DNA from: CAZPAV01 sp964584755
Lineage (GTDB): Bacteria; Actinomycetota; Acidimicrobiia; Spongiisociales; UBA5794
NCBI GenBank assembly: GCA_964584755.1
Contig: CAZPAV010000004.1
Span: 27,383-91,382, forward strand
DNA: 64,000 bases
Direction of reading: 5' to 3'
Shown here: in pieces, positions 33,147-41,313 of the stretch
Position numbering within the stretch: position 1 is the stretch's first letter
Layout of the letters: each line of letters starts with the position of its first letter
Notes under the pieces: model-generated
What the model saw: the letters and a program-made list of their open reading frames with translations, nothing else
Told to the model about the DNA's origin: nothing
The model's database searches: none
Position numbers and translations under genes: made by a program

Positions 33147-34721
33147 ATGGGCTCGCTGAGCGTGGACACGGGCGTCGTCGTCCCCGGCGGGGACGGGACC
33201 CCGCTGGTCGCCGACATCCTGCGCCCGTCGGGCCCCGGGCGATTCCCGGCCGTGGTCATGCGGACCGCCTACGACCGGACGACGTACGCCTCGGTGAGCC
33301 TCCAGGTCCACGCCCTCCGCCTCGCCGCCGCCGGGTACGCCGTCGTCCTCCAGGACGTGCGCGGCCGAGGAGCCTCGGGCGGGACCTTCGCGCCCTTCGT
33401 GAACGAGCAGCAGGACGGCGTCGCCCTGGTGCACTGGGTCGCCGAGCAGCCCTGGTGCGACGGGAAGGTGGGCATGGCGGGCGTCAGCTACAACGCGTTC
33501 TGCCAACTCGCCACCGCGGTGTCCGCGCCCGAGCCGCTGGCGGCCTGGGTGCCGGGCCTGAGCCCTCTCGACGTGCGGACGAGCTGGATCCGGGAAGGCG
33601 GGGCCTTCAACTTCGGCTTCCATCTCGCCTGGGGACTCGGCGCCGTGCTCCCCGGGGACCCGTGGTCCGCCACGCTGCCGGCGCGGCGCGCCTTCGCCCG
33701 GCCCCTGGAGACGGCGCGGCGGGGCATCGAGGGGCAGCGGGAGCTGGCGGCCTCGCCCGCCGGGCGGTGGTTCGCCCGGTGGGCCGCGGCCGAGGATCCG
33801 TACCCGGGCGACCCGCGGGTTCCGGCGACGTCGGACGTGGCACGGGTGCGGGCGCCGGCGCTCGTCGTGGCGGGGTGGTTCGACCTGTTCGGTCCGGCCA
33901 GCCTGGCGCTCCACGACGCGCTCGCGAAGCGCACCGGGGCTCGGCACGGCCTGGTGGCGGGACCCTGGGATCACACCGGGCTCCCCCTGGGGCGGCGGTC
34001 GGGGGCGGTCGATTTCGGACCGGAGGCCGCCATGGACCTCCACCAGGTGCAGCAGGAGTGGTTCGACGCGTACCTGCGCGGCGCCGAGGAACCGGCGGCG
34101 ACGACGAGGATCTTCGTCACCGGCCGCCGCGTGTGGGAGACGCTTCCCTCCTGGCCACCCGAGACCCGCCGCAGCGAGTGGTATCCGACGGGAACGGGGG
34201 GTCTCGATCGGGAGCCGCCCGGCGCCGCGACCGTCGCCGTTGAGCTGGATGCCGAGGATCCGACCCCGGCGCACGGAGGGAGGGTGTACCCGTGGGAGCC
34301 GGCGCTCCGGCCCGGACCTTGGGGCCGGGCCCGGCTGCGTGCCCGGCGCGACGTCGCCTCGTTCGACTCGGCGCCGCTGGCGAGACCGATGACGGTGATG
34401 GGGGAGGCGCGGGTGGAGGTCACCGTCGCCACCGAGGGGGAGGGGACGGACGTGGTGGCCGTGCTCGTGGACGTGGCGCCCGACGGCACGGCGGTGAACG
34501 TCGCCGACGGCGTCGCCCGGGTGGCGATGCCGTCCGACGGCGTGGCGGTGGCGCACGTCGAGATGGGGTGCGTGGCCCACGAGTTCCTGGCCGGGCACCG
34601 CCTCGGGCTCGACCTGGCCCCCGCCGCCTTCCCTCGCCTCGACCTGCGCCACGGTGGTGGTCGGCGTCGGTGGTGGCTCGGCGCAGGAGCCACGAGGCTC
34701 CTCCTCGAGGAGCCGGTCTGA
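33147..34721 (+). CDS. CocE/NonD family hydrolase 1
   Basis: A 524-residue CocE/X-Pro-dipeptidyl-peptidase-type hydrolase. N-terminal alpha/beta domain with LVADILRPSG, AVVLQDVRGRGASGG and the nucleophile GMAGVSYNAF (G-V-S-Y); acid in AGWFDLFG, catalytic His in GPWDHTG; C-terminal jelly-roll domain from about residue 350 with the FDSAPLARPMTVMG strand. Characterised members hydrolyse cocaine, alpha-amino acid esters, glutaryl-7-ACA or X-Pro peptides. Convergent with a second CocE gene; the two are only moderately similar, so an old duplication. Confidence 0.9.
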   Translation: MGSLSVDTGVVVPGGDGTPLVADILRPSGPGRFPAVVMRTAYDRTTYASVSLQVHALRLAAAGYAVVLQDVRGRGASGGTFAPFVNEQQDGVALVHWVAEQPWCDGKVGMAGVSYNAFCQLATAVSAPEPLAAWVPGLSPLDVRTSWIREGGAFNFGFHLAWGLGAVLPGDPWSATLPARRAFARPLETARRGIEGQRELAASPAGRWFARWAAAEDPYPGDPRVPATSDVARVRAPALVVAGWFDLFGPASLALHDALAKRTGARHGLVAGPWDHTGLPLGRRSGAVDFGPEAAMDLHQVQQEWFDAYLRGAEEPAATTRIFVTGRRVWETLPSWPPETRRSEWYPTGTGGLDREPPGAATVAVELDAEDPTPAHGGRVYPWEPALRPGPWGRARLRARRDVASFDSAPLARPMTVMGEARVEVTVATEGEGTDVVAVLVDVAPDGTAVNVADGVARVAMPSDGVAVAHVEMGCVAHEFLAGHRLGLDLAPAAFPRLDLRHGGGRRRWWLGAGATRLLLEEPV

Positions 34722-34781
34722 GGCGCCGGCGGTGGGGTGATCCCGTCCCACGGGCCGGCCGGGCCTCGGCCCCGGCGCGAC

Positions 34782-36512
34782 TCAGCGCCGGATGACGGGC
34801 AGGCGGATCCGGGTCGGGTGGGACGCGTCGTGCAGCACCGTCTGGGTGGCGGGACGTGCGACCTCGGGCCCCTCGTGGAAGAGCGGACCGCCCGTGTTGA
34901 GGTTCCGGTCCCACTGGGGGAAGTCGGAGCTGGAGACGTCGAGGCGCAGCCGCGAGCCCGCCGGCACGCGGGCGCCCACCGGCCCGAGCTCGATCGTGAG
35001 CTCGACGACCTCGCCCGGGGGGAGCGGCATGGGTTCGGTCGCCGAGCTCCGGTACCGGGTGCGCAGGATCCCCTCCTGGAGATTCACGCTGACCCCCGTG
35101 TTCGCGACGACGCAGAGACGGGCGGTGAAGTCGGTGTCCGTCGCCGTCGAGGCGGCGTACAGCGTGACCGAGACGTCGCCGAGGATCTCGACGTCCGCGG
35201 TGAGGGGCTCGGAGGTGTAGACGAGCATCATCCGGGAGCACTCTGCGGCGTGCTGGTCGGCGGGACCCATGGGGGTGATGGCGTCGAAGCAGCAGGAGTG
35301 TCCACCCATCGAGATGATCGGCACGCCGGGGTCGTAGACGAAGATGTCGGGAGGCTCGGATCCCGGCGGCGTGCGGTCCAGGGTCCCGTCCCCGAACTTG
35401 GAGTTGGCCCGCCCGCCGGAGTGCGCGTACCAGTCCTCGGGAACCGCCTCCGGTGGGGGCCAGTCGTCCAGGTGCACCGTGTCCCCGTCGAGGACGTACG
35501 CGGTGACGGCGTGGTCGAACACGCCGCGCTCGCTGCCCTTGAGCACCTCGTCGAAGAACCGGAGGTGCCAGTCGTCGATCTCGTTCGTGGAGGGCCCGCC
35601 GGCCGTGAGCCTCCCCAGGGGCGTCCACGGCATGTGCGCCCACGGGCCGACGACGAGCTTCTGCCTCCGGCGGGCGTCGGCGCTCCCGGCCCGGCCGCGC
35701 AGGCCGAGGAAGTTCCGGACCGTCCCCGAGAGGAACACGTCGTACCACCCCCCGACGTGCAGGGCCGGCACGTCGATCCGGTCGTACCGCTCGTCGATGC
35801 TCCAGCGTGACCAGTACTCGTCGTAGGTGGGATGCGTCAGCCATTCGAAGAAGTACGGGGCGTGTCCGGACCGCAGCGGCGGGTACTCGGCGAGCGGAAG
35901 CGTCCAGAACCAGTCGGGGGCGCTCCCCAACGCGGCGAGGAGCGCGCCCATGGCGGGAACGTCGTCGTGGCGCCGGGCGGTGTCGACGGCGAGGAGGGTC
36001 GCCCAGTAGGCGGTGAAGGCGAGGGCGAGGGCCCCGCCGTCGTAGGTCCACCCGTCGTGGTAGCGGGAGGCGGTGAACGCCGGGGCGATCGCGGCGAGCG
36101 CCGGAGGTCGCATGACCGCGGCGAGGAGTTGGGTCGCACCCAGGTACGAGAAACCCATCATCGCCACCCGACCGTCGCTTCCGGGGAGGGTGGCCGCCCA
36201 CTCCACGGTGTCGTACCCGTCCTCCATCTCGTGGAGGAAGGGGGAGAACTCCCCTTCGGAGGCGAAACGTCCCCTCGTGTCCTGGACGACGACGACGTAC
36301 CCGCGGGCGGCGAACCATGCCGGGTGGGCGTTGCCGAAGGTCGGTGCCCCCGCCCGCTTGTCGTAGGGGGTGCGGGTGAGGAGCACGGGCTGCGGGGAGT
36401 CGCCGGGGGGACGGTACACGTCGGCTCGCAGGACCGTACCGTCGCGCATGACCGCCGTGACGTCTCGTTCCACCGTCACCCCACCCATGGCCGGCACCCG
36501 ATCGCGTGGCAT
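34782..36512 (-). CDS. CocE/NonD family hydrolase 2
   Basis: A 576-residue member of the same family: VLRADVYRPPGD, YVVVVQDTRGRFASEGEF, nucleophile MMGFSYLGAT (G-F-S-Y), acid HVGGWYDVF, His in GPWAHMPW, and the C-terminal jelly-roll (VTLYAASTATDTDFTARL). Start ATG 36512 gives the family-like N-terminus; it lies about 50 bases from operator site F and diverges from the PPOX-aminotransferase operon. Both CocE genes carry an island operator in front. Confidence 0.92.
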   Translation of the reverse strand: MPRDRVPAMGGVTVERDVTAVMRDGTVLRADVYRPPGDSPQPVLLTRTPYDKRAGAPTFGNAHPAWFAARGYVVVVQDTRGRFASEGEFSPFLHEMEDGYDTVEWAATLPGSDGRVAMMGFSYLGATQLLAAVMRPPALAAIAPAFTASRYHDGWTYDGGALALAFTAYWATLLAVDTARRHDDVPAMGALLAALGSAPDWFWTLPLAEYPPLRSGHAPYFFEWLTHPTYDEYWSRWSIDERYDRIDVPALHVGGWYDVFLSGTVRNFLGLRGRAGSADARRRQKLVVGPWAHMPWTPLGRLTAGGPSTNEIDDWHLRFFDEVLKGSERGVFDHAVTAYVLDGDTVHLDDWPPPEAVPEDWYAHSGGRANSKFGDGTLDRTPPGSEPPDIFVYDPGVPIISMGGHSCCFDAITPMGPADQHAAECSRMMLVYTSEPLTADVEILGDVSVTLYAASTATDTDFTARLCVVANTGVSVNLQEGILRTRYRSSATEPMPLPPGEVVELTIELGPVGARVPAGSRLRLDVSSSDFPQWDRNLNTGGPLFHEGPEVARPATQTVLHDASHPTRIRLPVIRR

Positions 36513-36562
36513 GGCTCGCTCCCTTCTCCACGGTCCTCGTCGCAGGACAGCCCGCAGGGAAT

Positions 36563-36574
36563 ATGATATATTAT
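36563..36574 (-). promoter_or_regulatory. Putative island operator, site F
   Basis: ATGATATATTAT, inside a longer AT run (36560-36577). The minus strand reads ATAATATATCAT. It lies between CocE 2 (start 36512) and the eight-gene plus operon beginning at 36638, the longest operon of the island. Confidence 0.72.
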
Positions 36575-36637
36575 TTGGAGGGTGGCCGCCCGAAGGCAAC
36601 GGGTGAGGCGGTCGCCCGGCGGCAGGAGGGCGACGCC

Positions 36638-37213
36638 ATGGGTGATTTCCGGCAGGAGCGGTACTACGAGGAGGGTTCGGACGCCGGGGGGCTCGGCCGG
36701 CGGGAGGTCGACGAGTTCCTGCGCGGACCCGACAGTCGATGGTTGTTGAAGCTGGCGTTCCTCAAGGAGGACGGGTGGCCCATGGTCGTGCCGTTGTGGT
36801 ACCAGTGGGACGGGGAGTCCTTCTGGGTCGTGGGGCGGAAGCGGTCGGCGTGGGTGGCCGATCTCCGGCGTGAGCCGCGGTGCGCCGTCTGTGTCGAGGA
36901 GCCGGCCCACCCGCGGATCCGCAAGGTCCTCGCCCAGTGCACGGCCGAGATCGTCGAGGGGCCGGCACGAGGCGAGGGATCCCGGTGGGTGGAGGTCGCC
37001 AACGAGATGGCGTTGCGCTACTCCGGTCCCAGCGGACCCGAGCAGCTCCAGGCGTCGTACGGCTGGGAGCGGTACCTGGTGAAGCTGACGCCGCGCGACG
37101 ACCGGCTCATCACCTGGCAGGGCGCCGACTGGGCGCTGCGCTACTTCGATCCCGGTCAGCGCCCCGACCTCGAGGCGAAGGCCCGGCGGCGCACCGCCGA
37201 GGCGGCGCCGTGA
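36638..37213 (+). CDS. Pyridoxamine-phosphate-oxidase-like flavin split-barrel protein, paralogue 3
   Basis: A 191-residue relative of the two PPOX genes at 17-18 kb: MVVPLWYQWDGESFWVVGRK, SRWVEVANEMALRYSGPSGP, and KLTPRDDRLITWQGADWALRYF. The C-terminal W-x-G-x-W-A-x-R-Y-F matches the shared tail. AGGAGG lies 9 bases upstream. It heads the site-F operon and is coupled to the aminotransferase (GTGA). Three copies of the same unusual split barrel, each opening an operon or lying next to the opener, suggest a recurrent flavin- or F420-dependent step. Confidence 0.85.
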   Translation: MGDFRQERYYEEGSDAGGLGRREVDEFLRGPDSRWLLKLAFLKEDGWPMVVPLWYQWDGESFWVVGRKRSAWVADLRREPRCAVCVEEPAHPRIRKVLAQCTAEIVEGPARGEGSRWVEVANEMALRYSGPSGPEQLQASYGWERYLVKLTPRDDRLITWQGADWALRYFDPGQRPDLEAKARRRTAEAAP

Positions 37214-38379
37214 AGCCGGCCGCGGCGCGCGCCGGCGCGCTGCGCCGCTCCGAGATCCGGGTCCTGTTCGACGCGGCGCTCGCCACGCCGGGCGCGATCC
37301 GTCTCGAGGTCGGCGAGCCGAGCTTCACCACCCCCGAGCACATCATCGCGGCCGCGGCGGCGGCGGCACGCGCCGGGCACACCGGGTACGGACCCAACGG
37401 CGGTCTGCGAAGCCTCCGCGAGCTGCTCGTGGAGAAGATCCGGCGGGTCGACGGGTACGAGGTCGACGTCGACCAGGTCGTGGTGACCCCGGGCGCCATG
37501 AACGCCCTCTTCTCGACGTACCTGGCGCTTCTCGACGAGGGCGACGAGGTGCTGCTGCCCACGCCGGGATTCCCCAACATGGACGAGATGGTCCGTCTCG
37601 TAGGTGGAACGCCGAGGTTCTACACGCTCTCGGCCGAGGACGGGTTCCTCCCCGACGTGGAGGCCCTCGAGGCGCTCGTCGGCTCGCGGACGAAGGTGCT
37701 CTTCGTCAACACGCCCGCCAACCCGACCGGAGCCGTGTACCCGGCGGCGTCGATGGAGGCGCTCGTCGCACTGGCGCACCGCCACGACCTGTGGATGATC
37801 AGCGACGAGGTGTACGACGAGATGATCCTCGCTCCCGACCTGGTGCACACCGCCGCGGCGCGCTACGACAGCGACGGGCGGGTGATCTCGGTCTACAGCT
37901 TCTCGAAGGTGTACGCGATGACCGGCTGGCGGGTCGGGTACGCGGTGGCGCCACGGATCGTCGCCGACCTGCTGCGCACCCTCCAGGAGCCCGAGGTGTC
38001 GTGCCCGAGCACGATCTCGCAGAAGGCCGCCGAGGCCGCGCTGACGGGCCCCCGGGAGCCCATCGACGCCATGCTCGCCGCGTACCGGGAGCGTCGCGAG
38101 GCGGCACTGCGGGTGGCCGCCGAGGAGGGCCTGCGCGTCGTCGCCCCGGGTGGGACCCTGTACATGATGGTGGACGTGAGCCCGTCGGGCATGTCGGCGC
38201 TCGACTTCACGCTGGCACTGCTCGCCACCCACCGGGTCTCCGTCGCGCCCGGTTCGGTGTTCGGCCCGGCGGGGGAGGGTTGGGTGCGGATCTCGCTGGC
38301 GGCCGACGAGGAGGACGTCGTCCGCGGGCTCCGCCGTCTCTCCGCGGCGATGCGCTCACCCCGCGGGGTGCCCGCATGA
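37210..38379 (+). CDS. Pyridoxal-phosphate aminotransferase, class I/II (paralogue of 21107)
   Basis: A 389-residue aminotransferase closely similar to the one at 21107: IRLEVGEPSFTTPEH, NTPANPTGAVYP, WMISDEVYDEM, PLP Lys in SFSKVYAMTGWRVGY and WVRISLA. GTG 37210 overlaps the PPOX stop (GTGA) and its stop overlaps the M20 start (ATGA). Two paralogues under the same operator type hint at two amino substrates or two steps. Confidence 0.92.
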   Translation: MKPAAARAGALRRSEIRVLFDAALATPGAIRLEVGEPSFTTPEHIIAAAAAAARAGHTGYGPNGGLRSLRELLVEKIRRVDGYEVDVDQVVVTPGAMNALFSTYLALLDEGDEVLLPTPGFPNMDEMVRLVGGTPRFYTLSAEDGFLPDVEALEALVGSRTKVLFVNTPANPTGAVYPAASMEALVALAHRHDLWMISDEVYDEMILAPDLVHTAAARYDSDGRVISVYSFSKVYAMTGWRVGYAVAPRIVADLLRTLQEPEVSCPSTISQKAAEAALTGPREPIDAMLAAYRERREAALRVAAEEGLRVVAPGGTLYMMVDVSPSGMSALDFTLALLATHRVSVAPGSVFGPAGEGWVRISLAADEEDVVRGLRRLSAAMRSPRGVPA

Positions 38380-39641
38380 GGTCCGGGCTCGAGAACCCGA
38401 CGGAGCAGGCCGTGGTGGGGTTCCTCGCCGCCCGCGAGGAGGAGATCCTGGCGTTCGCCCGGGAGCTCGTCGCCACACCGAGCCCGAACCCGCCGGGTGA
38501 CGAGCGGGCGGTCGCCGACCTCGTCGAGCGCGAGCTCGCCGGACTCGGCATCGACCAGGTGGAGCGCGTCGGCGCCCGTGAGGAGCGTCCCAACCTGCTC
38601 GTGAGGGTGCCGGGGTCGCGCGCGACCCCGGTGCTCATGCTCTCCGGCCACCTCGACACGAAACCGGCCGGCGACCGGGACGCCTGGGAGACGGATCCGT
38701 GGGATCCCGTGCTCCGGGACGGGGACCTCGTCGGTCTCGGCTCGGGAGACATGAAGGCGGCGGTGGCCGGCATGGTGTACGCCGCGGGAGCCCTCCGCGC
38801 CGTCGGGGGCGTCGCCGGCGACCTCGTGCTCGCCCTCACCGCCGACGAGGAGGCCGGCTCCCTCCTCGGCTCGAAGTGGCTCGCCGAGCAGGGGCTCCTC
38901 GCCGCGGACGTGGCCGTGATCGGCGAGCCGAGCGGGATCTTCGAGGAGTGGGAGGCGATCCACCTCGTCTCCCGGGGCGCGGCGCTCTTCAAGATCCACG
39001 TCGTGGGCACCCAGATGCACTCGTCGATCTCCGACCGGATCGAGGGCGTCAACGCCACGGTGCAGATGGCGCGCCTCATCGACCGGATGGACCGTGAGTT
39101 CGCCGGGTACCTCACCTACGTGCCGCATCCGCTGTGCCCGACGGGGCCCACGGTGAACGTCGGGGTGATGGCCGAGGCCGGGGTGTTCTACGGCGTGTAC
39201 CCGGGTCACGCCCACTTCGCCTGCGACGTGAGGACGCTGCCGGGCATGGAGGAGGCGCAGCTACGGGCCGACGTCGAGCGGTTCCTCGCCGACGCCATGG
39301 CCGACGCCCCCGAGCTCGAGGCGTACCTGGAGTGGGAGCTCATGGTTCCCGCGACCGAGATCGGCCCCGACGAGCCGGTCGTCGGCTGCCTCCGGCGGGC
39401 GGCGCGGGACGTGCTGGGCCGGACCCCGCGTCTCGACGCCTTCCCCGGCGCCACCGACGCCCCGCACTTCCAGCTCACCGCCGGCATCCCGTGCGTCGCC
39501 GCGTTCGGTCCCGGGATGCTCCCCCGCGCCCACGGCCCCAACGAGTTCCTGGCGGCGACGGGAGCCGCCGAGGCGGCCAAGGTCTACGCCCTGGCGGCCG
39601 TCCGCTACCTGGGAGGTGAGCATGCCGATTCCGACCGCTGA
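38376..39641 (+). CDS. M20 family metallopeptidase (ArgE/DapE/CPG2-like)
   Basis: A 421-residue M20 enzyme: LSGHLDTKPAGD, GLGSGDMKAAVAG, LTADEEAGSLLG, GEPSGIFEEWEAIHLVSRG and lid TQMHSSISDRIEGVNA; late metal His in FPGATDAPHF. Compared with the gene at 30674 it has an N-terminal leader helix. It is followed, with a 20-base overlap, by the RraA-like gene. Would release an amino acid from an N-acyl or amide precursor for the aminotransferase next door. Confidence 0.92.
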   Translation: MRSGLENPTEQAVVGFLAAREEEILAFARELVATPSPNPPGDERAVADLVERELAGLGIDQVERVGAREERPNLLVRVPGSRATPVLMLSGHLDTKPAGDRDAWETDPWDPVLRDGDLVGLGSGDMKAAVAGMVYAAGALRAVGGVAGDLVLALTADEEAGSLLGSKWLAEQGLLAADVAVIGEPSGIFEEWEAIHLVSRGAALFKIHVVGTQMHSSISDRIEGVNATVQMARLIDRMDREFAGYLTYVPHPLCPTGPTVNVGVMAEAGVFYGVYPGHAHFACDVRTLPGMEEAQLRADVERFLADAMADAPELEAYLEWELMVPATEIGPDEPVVGCLRRAARDVLGRTPRLDAFPGATDAPHFQLTAGIPCVAAFGPGMLPRAHGPNEFLAATGAAEAAKVYALAAVRYLGGEHADSDR

Positions 39642-40293
39642 GCTGTGTGCCCGGTACCGGCGGCTGTACGTGCCTGCGGTGTGCGACGCCCTCTACGAGC
39701 TGGGCCTGCCCGAGCCCGTGTTGCCGTCGACGCTGCGACCGCTCCACCCCGAGCGACGCATCGCCGGGGTCGCCTACACGCTGCTCGGTCGGGCCATCGC
39801 GCCGCCGGTGGGGTGGGAGGCCGGCATCGACCGGATCTCCAGCTACCTCGACCTCTTCCCCCGGCTCCCGGCGGACAGCATCCTCGTCTCGGTGAATCCC
39901 GGCAGCGACGTCGGCCACTTCGGTGAGCTCACCGCCACCTCCGCCCAGCGCCACGGGTGCGTCGGGGTGATCCTCGACGGCAACCTCAGGGACGTCGCCG
40001 GCCTGCGGGAGATCGGGTTCCAGGTGTTCTACCGGGACCTCTCGCCGCTCAACGCCATCGGACGCTGGGAGATGGCGGCGGTCCAGGTGCCCGTCACGAT
40101 CGGTGACGTGACCGTCCGCCCCGGGGACGTGATCGTCGCCGAGTTCGACGGCATCGTCGTGGTCCCCGCGGGCGAGGCGGAGCGGGTGCTCGAGACCGCC
40201 GAGGCGATCGTCGGCTCCGAGGTCCACGTTCGCGCCGAGATGGCGGCGGGAGAGTCCCCCCTGGCCAGCCTGCAGCGTCATGGACACATCTGA
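39622..40293 (+). CDS. RraA-like protein (HMG/CHA aldolase or oxaloacetate decarboxylase type)
   Basis: A 223-residue RraA fold. The active-site region is GVILDGNLRDVAGLREIGFQ: D-G-x-L-R-D with Arg and Asp as in 4-hydroxy-4-methyl-2-oxoglutarate aldolase, and GDVTVRPGDVIVAEFDGIVVVP is the conserved C-terminal strand set. Members with this motif cleave or decarboxylate 2-oxo acids; true RraA RNase E regulators lack it. The start is ATG 39622, with an in-frame GTG two codons earlier. It is sandwiched between the M20 peptidase and the lipoyl gene. Confidence 0.88.
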   Translation: MPIPTAELCARYRRLYVPAVCDALYELGLPEPVLPSTLRPLHPERRIAGVAYTLLGRAIAPPVGWEAGIDRISSYLDLFPRLPADSILVSVNPGSDVGHFGELTATSAQRHGCVGVILDGNLRDVAGLREIGFQVFYRDLSPLNAIGRWEMAAVQVPVTIGDVTVRPGDVIVAEFDGIVVVPAGEAERVLETAEAIVGSEVHVRAEMAAGESPLASLQRHGHI

Positions 40294-40537
40294 CGGTGAG
40301 TCCCGGGTGTCGATCGTCGTGCCACAGTTGGGTGTCGTCGAGGAGGTTCTCGTCGTGGAGTGGTTGGCGGCGGACGGAGACCGCGTGGCCAAGGGAGCTC
40401 CGCTCGTGGTGATCGACACCGACAAGGCCGTCACGGAGCTGCCGGCACCGGCGGCGGGGCTGCTCCGGATCGCCGTGCCGGCAGGGGGGGATGAGGTTCC
40501 CGTGGGCGCCGTGCTCGGGTACGTCATGGAGCGGTGA
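40280..40537 (+). CDS. Stand-alone lipoyl-domain protein
   Basis: An 85-residue protein consisting only of a biotinyl/lipoyl domain: VVPQLGVVEEVLVVEWLAA, the lipoylation site in VVIDTDKAVTELPAPA (Lys flanked by D and A as in E2 proteins), and the symmetric second half ending GAVLGYVMER. There is no peripheral-subunit-binding or acyltransferase domain. It overlaps RraA by 14 bases and the SDR by TGATG. With E1 alpha/beta two genes downstream it probably serves as the acceptor of the E1 acyl or hydroxyalkyl group. Confidence 0.88.
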   Translation: MDTSDGESRVSIVVPQLGVVEEVLVVEWLAADGDRVAKGAPLVVIDTDKAVTELPAPAAGLLRIAVPAGGDEVPVGAVLGYVMER

Positions 40538-41301
40538 TGGGTGGTCTCGACCGATTCTCGCTGCGCGGGCGCGTCGCCCTGGTGACGGGAGCGGCCAGCG
40601 GCCTCGGCGAGGCGATCGCCTACGGCCTGGCGGACGCGGGCGGCTTCGTGGCCTGCGTGGACCGGGCGGAGGCCGCCAACGAGGCGATCGCCGCGGCCAT
40701 CGGGCCGGATCGGGCCATGGCGGTGGTGGCCGACGTCACCGACCGGGAGGCGGTCGAGCGGGCGGTCGCCGCGGTCGTCGCCCGGGCCGGATCCGTGGAC
40801 GTGCTCGTGAACAGCGCCGGCATCGGCGGGAGAGGTCCCGCCGCGGCGTACCCGGACGACGTCTGGGCCGGGGTACTGGCGACCAACCTCACCGGATCGT
40901 TCCACGCCTGCCGCGCCGCGGCCAGGGTGATGATCGGCCGGGGCGGTGGCTCCATCGTGAACATCGCCTCCATCGGGGGTCTCGTCGGGTTCCCCGGCAG
41001 CGTCGGCTACCAGGCGAGCAAGGGAGGAGTGGTCCAGATGACGCGGACCCTGGCGGTGGAGTGGGCCCCCCACGGGGTCCGGGTCAACGCCATCGCGCCG
41101 GGCCACATCGGCACGGCCATCGTCCGCCGCCAGTGGGAGACCGAGCCGGAGCTGCGCGACTTCTTCCTGACGCGTACCCCGTTGGGGCGGCTGGGCGAGC
41201 CCGACGACGTGGTGGGCGCGGCGATCTTCCTGGCGTCGGACGCCGCGGCGATGGTCACGGGCCAGGTGGTCGTCGTCGACGGCGGCTACACCGCCCAGTG
41301 A
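40537..41301 (+). CDS. SDR family oxidoreductase
   Basis: A 254-residue classical SDR: VALVTGAASGLGEAIA, DVLVNSAGIGG, catalytic YQASKGG, and VTGQVVVVDGGYTAQ. ATG 40537 overlaps the lipoyl stop; GTG 40534 is an alternative. It lies between the lipoyl protein and E1, so it may produce the 2-oxo acid or acetoin-like substrate of E1. Similar in outline to the SDR at 16308. Confidence 0.92.
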   Translation: MGGLDRFSLRGRVALVTGAASGLGEAIAYGLADAGGFVACVDRAEAANEAIAAAIGPDRAMAVVADVTDREAVERAVAAVVARAGSVDVLVNSAGIGGRGPAAAYPDDVWAGVLATNLTGSFHACRAAARVMIGRGGGSIVNIASIGGLVGFPGSVGYQASKGGVVQMTRTLAVEWAPHGVRVNAIAPGHIGTAIVRRQWETEPELRDFFLTRTPLGRLGEPDDVVGAAIFLASDAAAMVTGQVVVVDGGYTAQ

Positions 41302-41313
41302 GGAGGTGACGGG

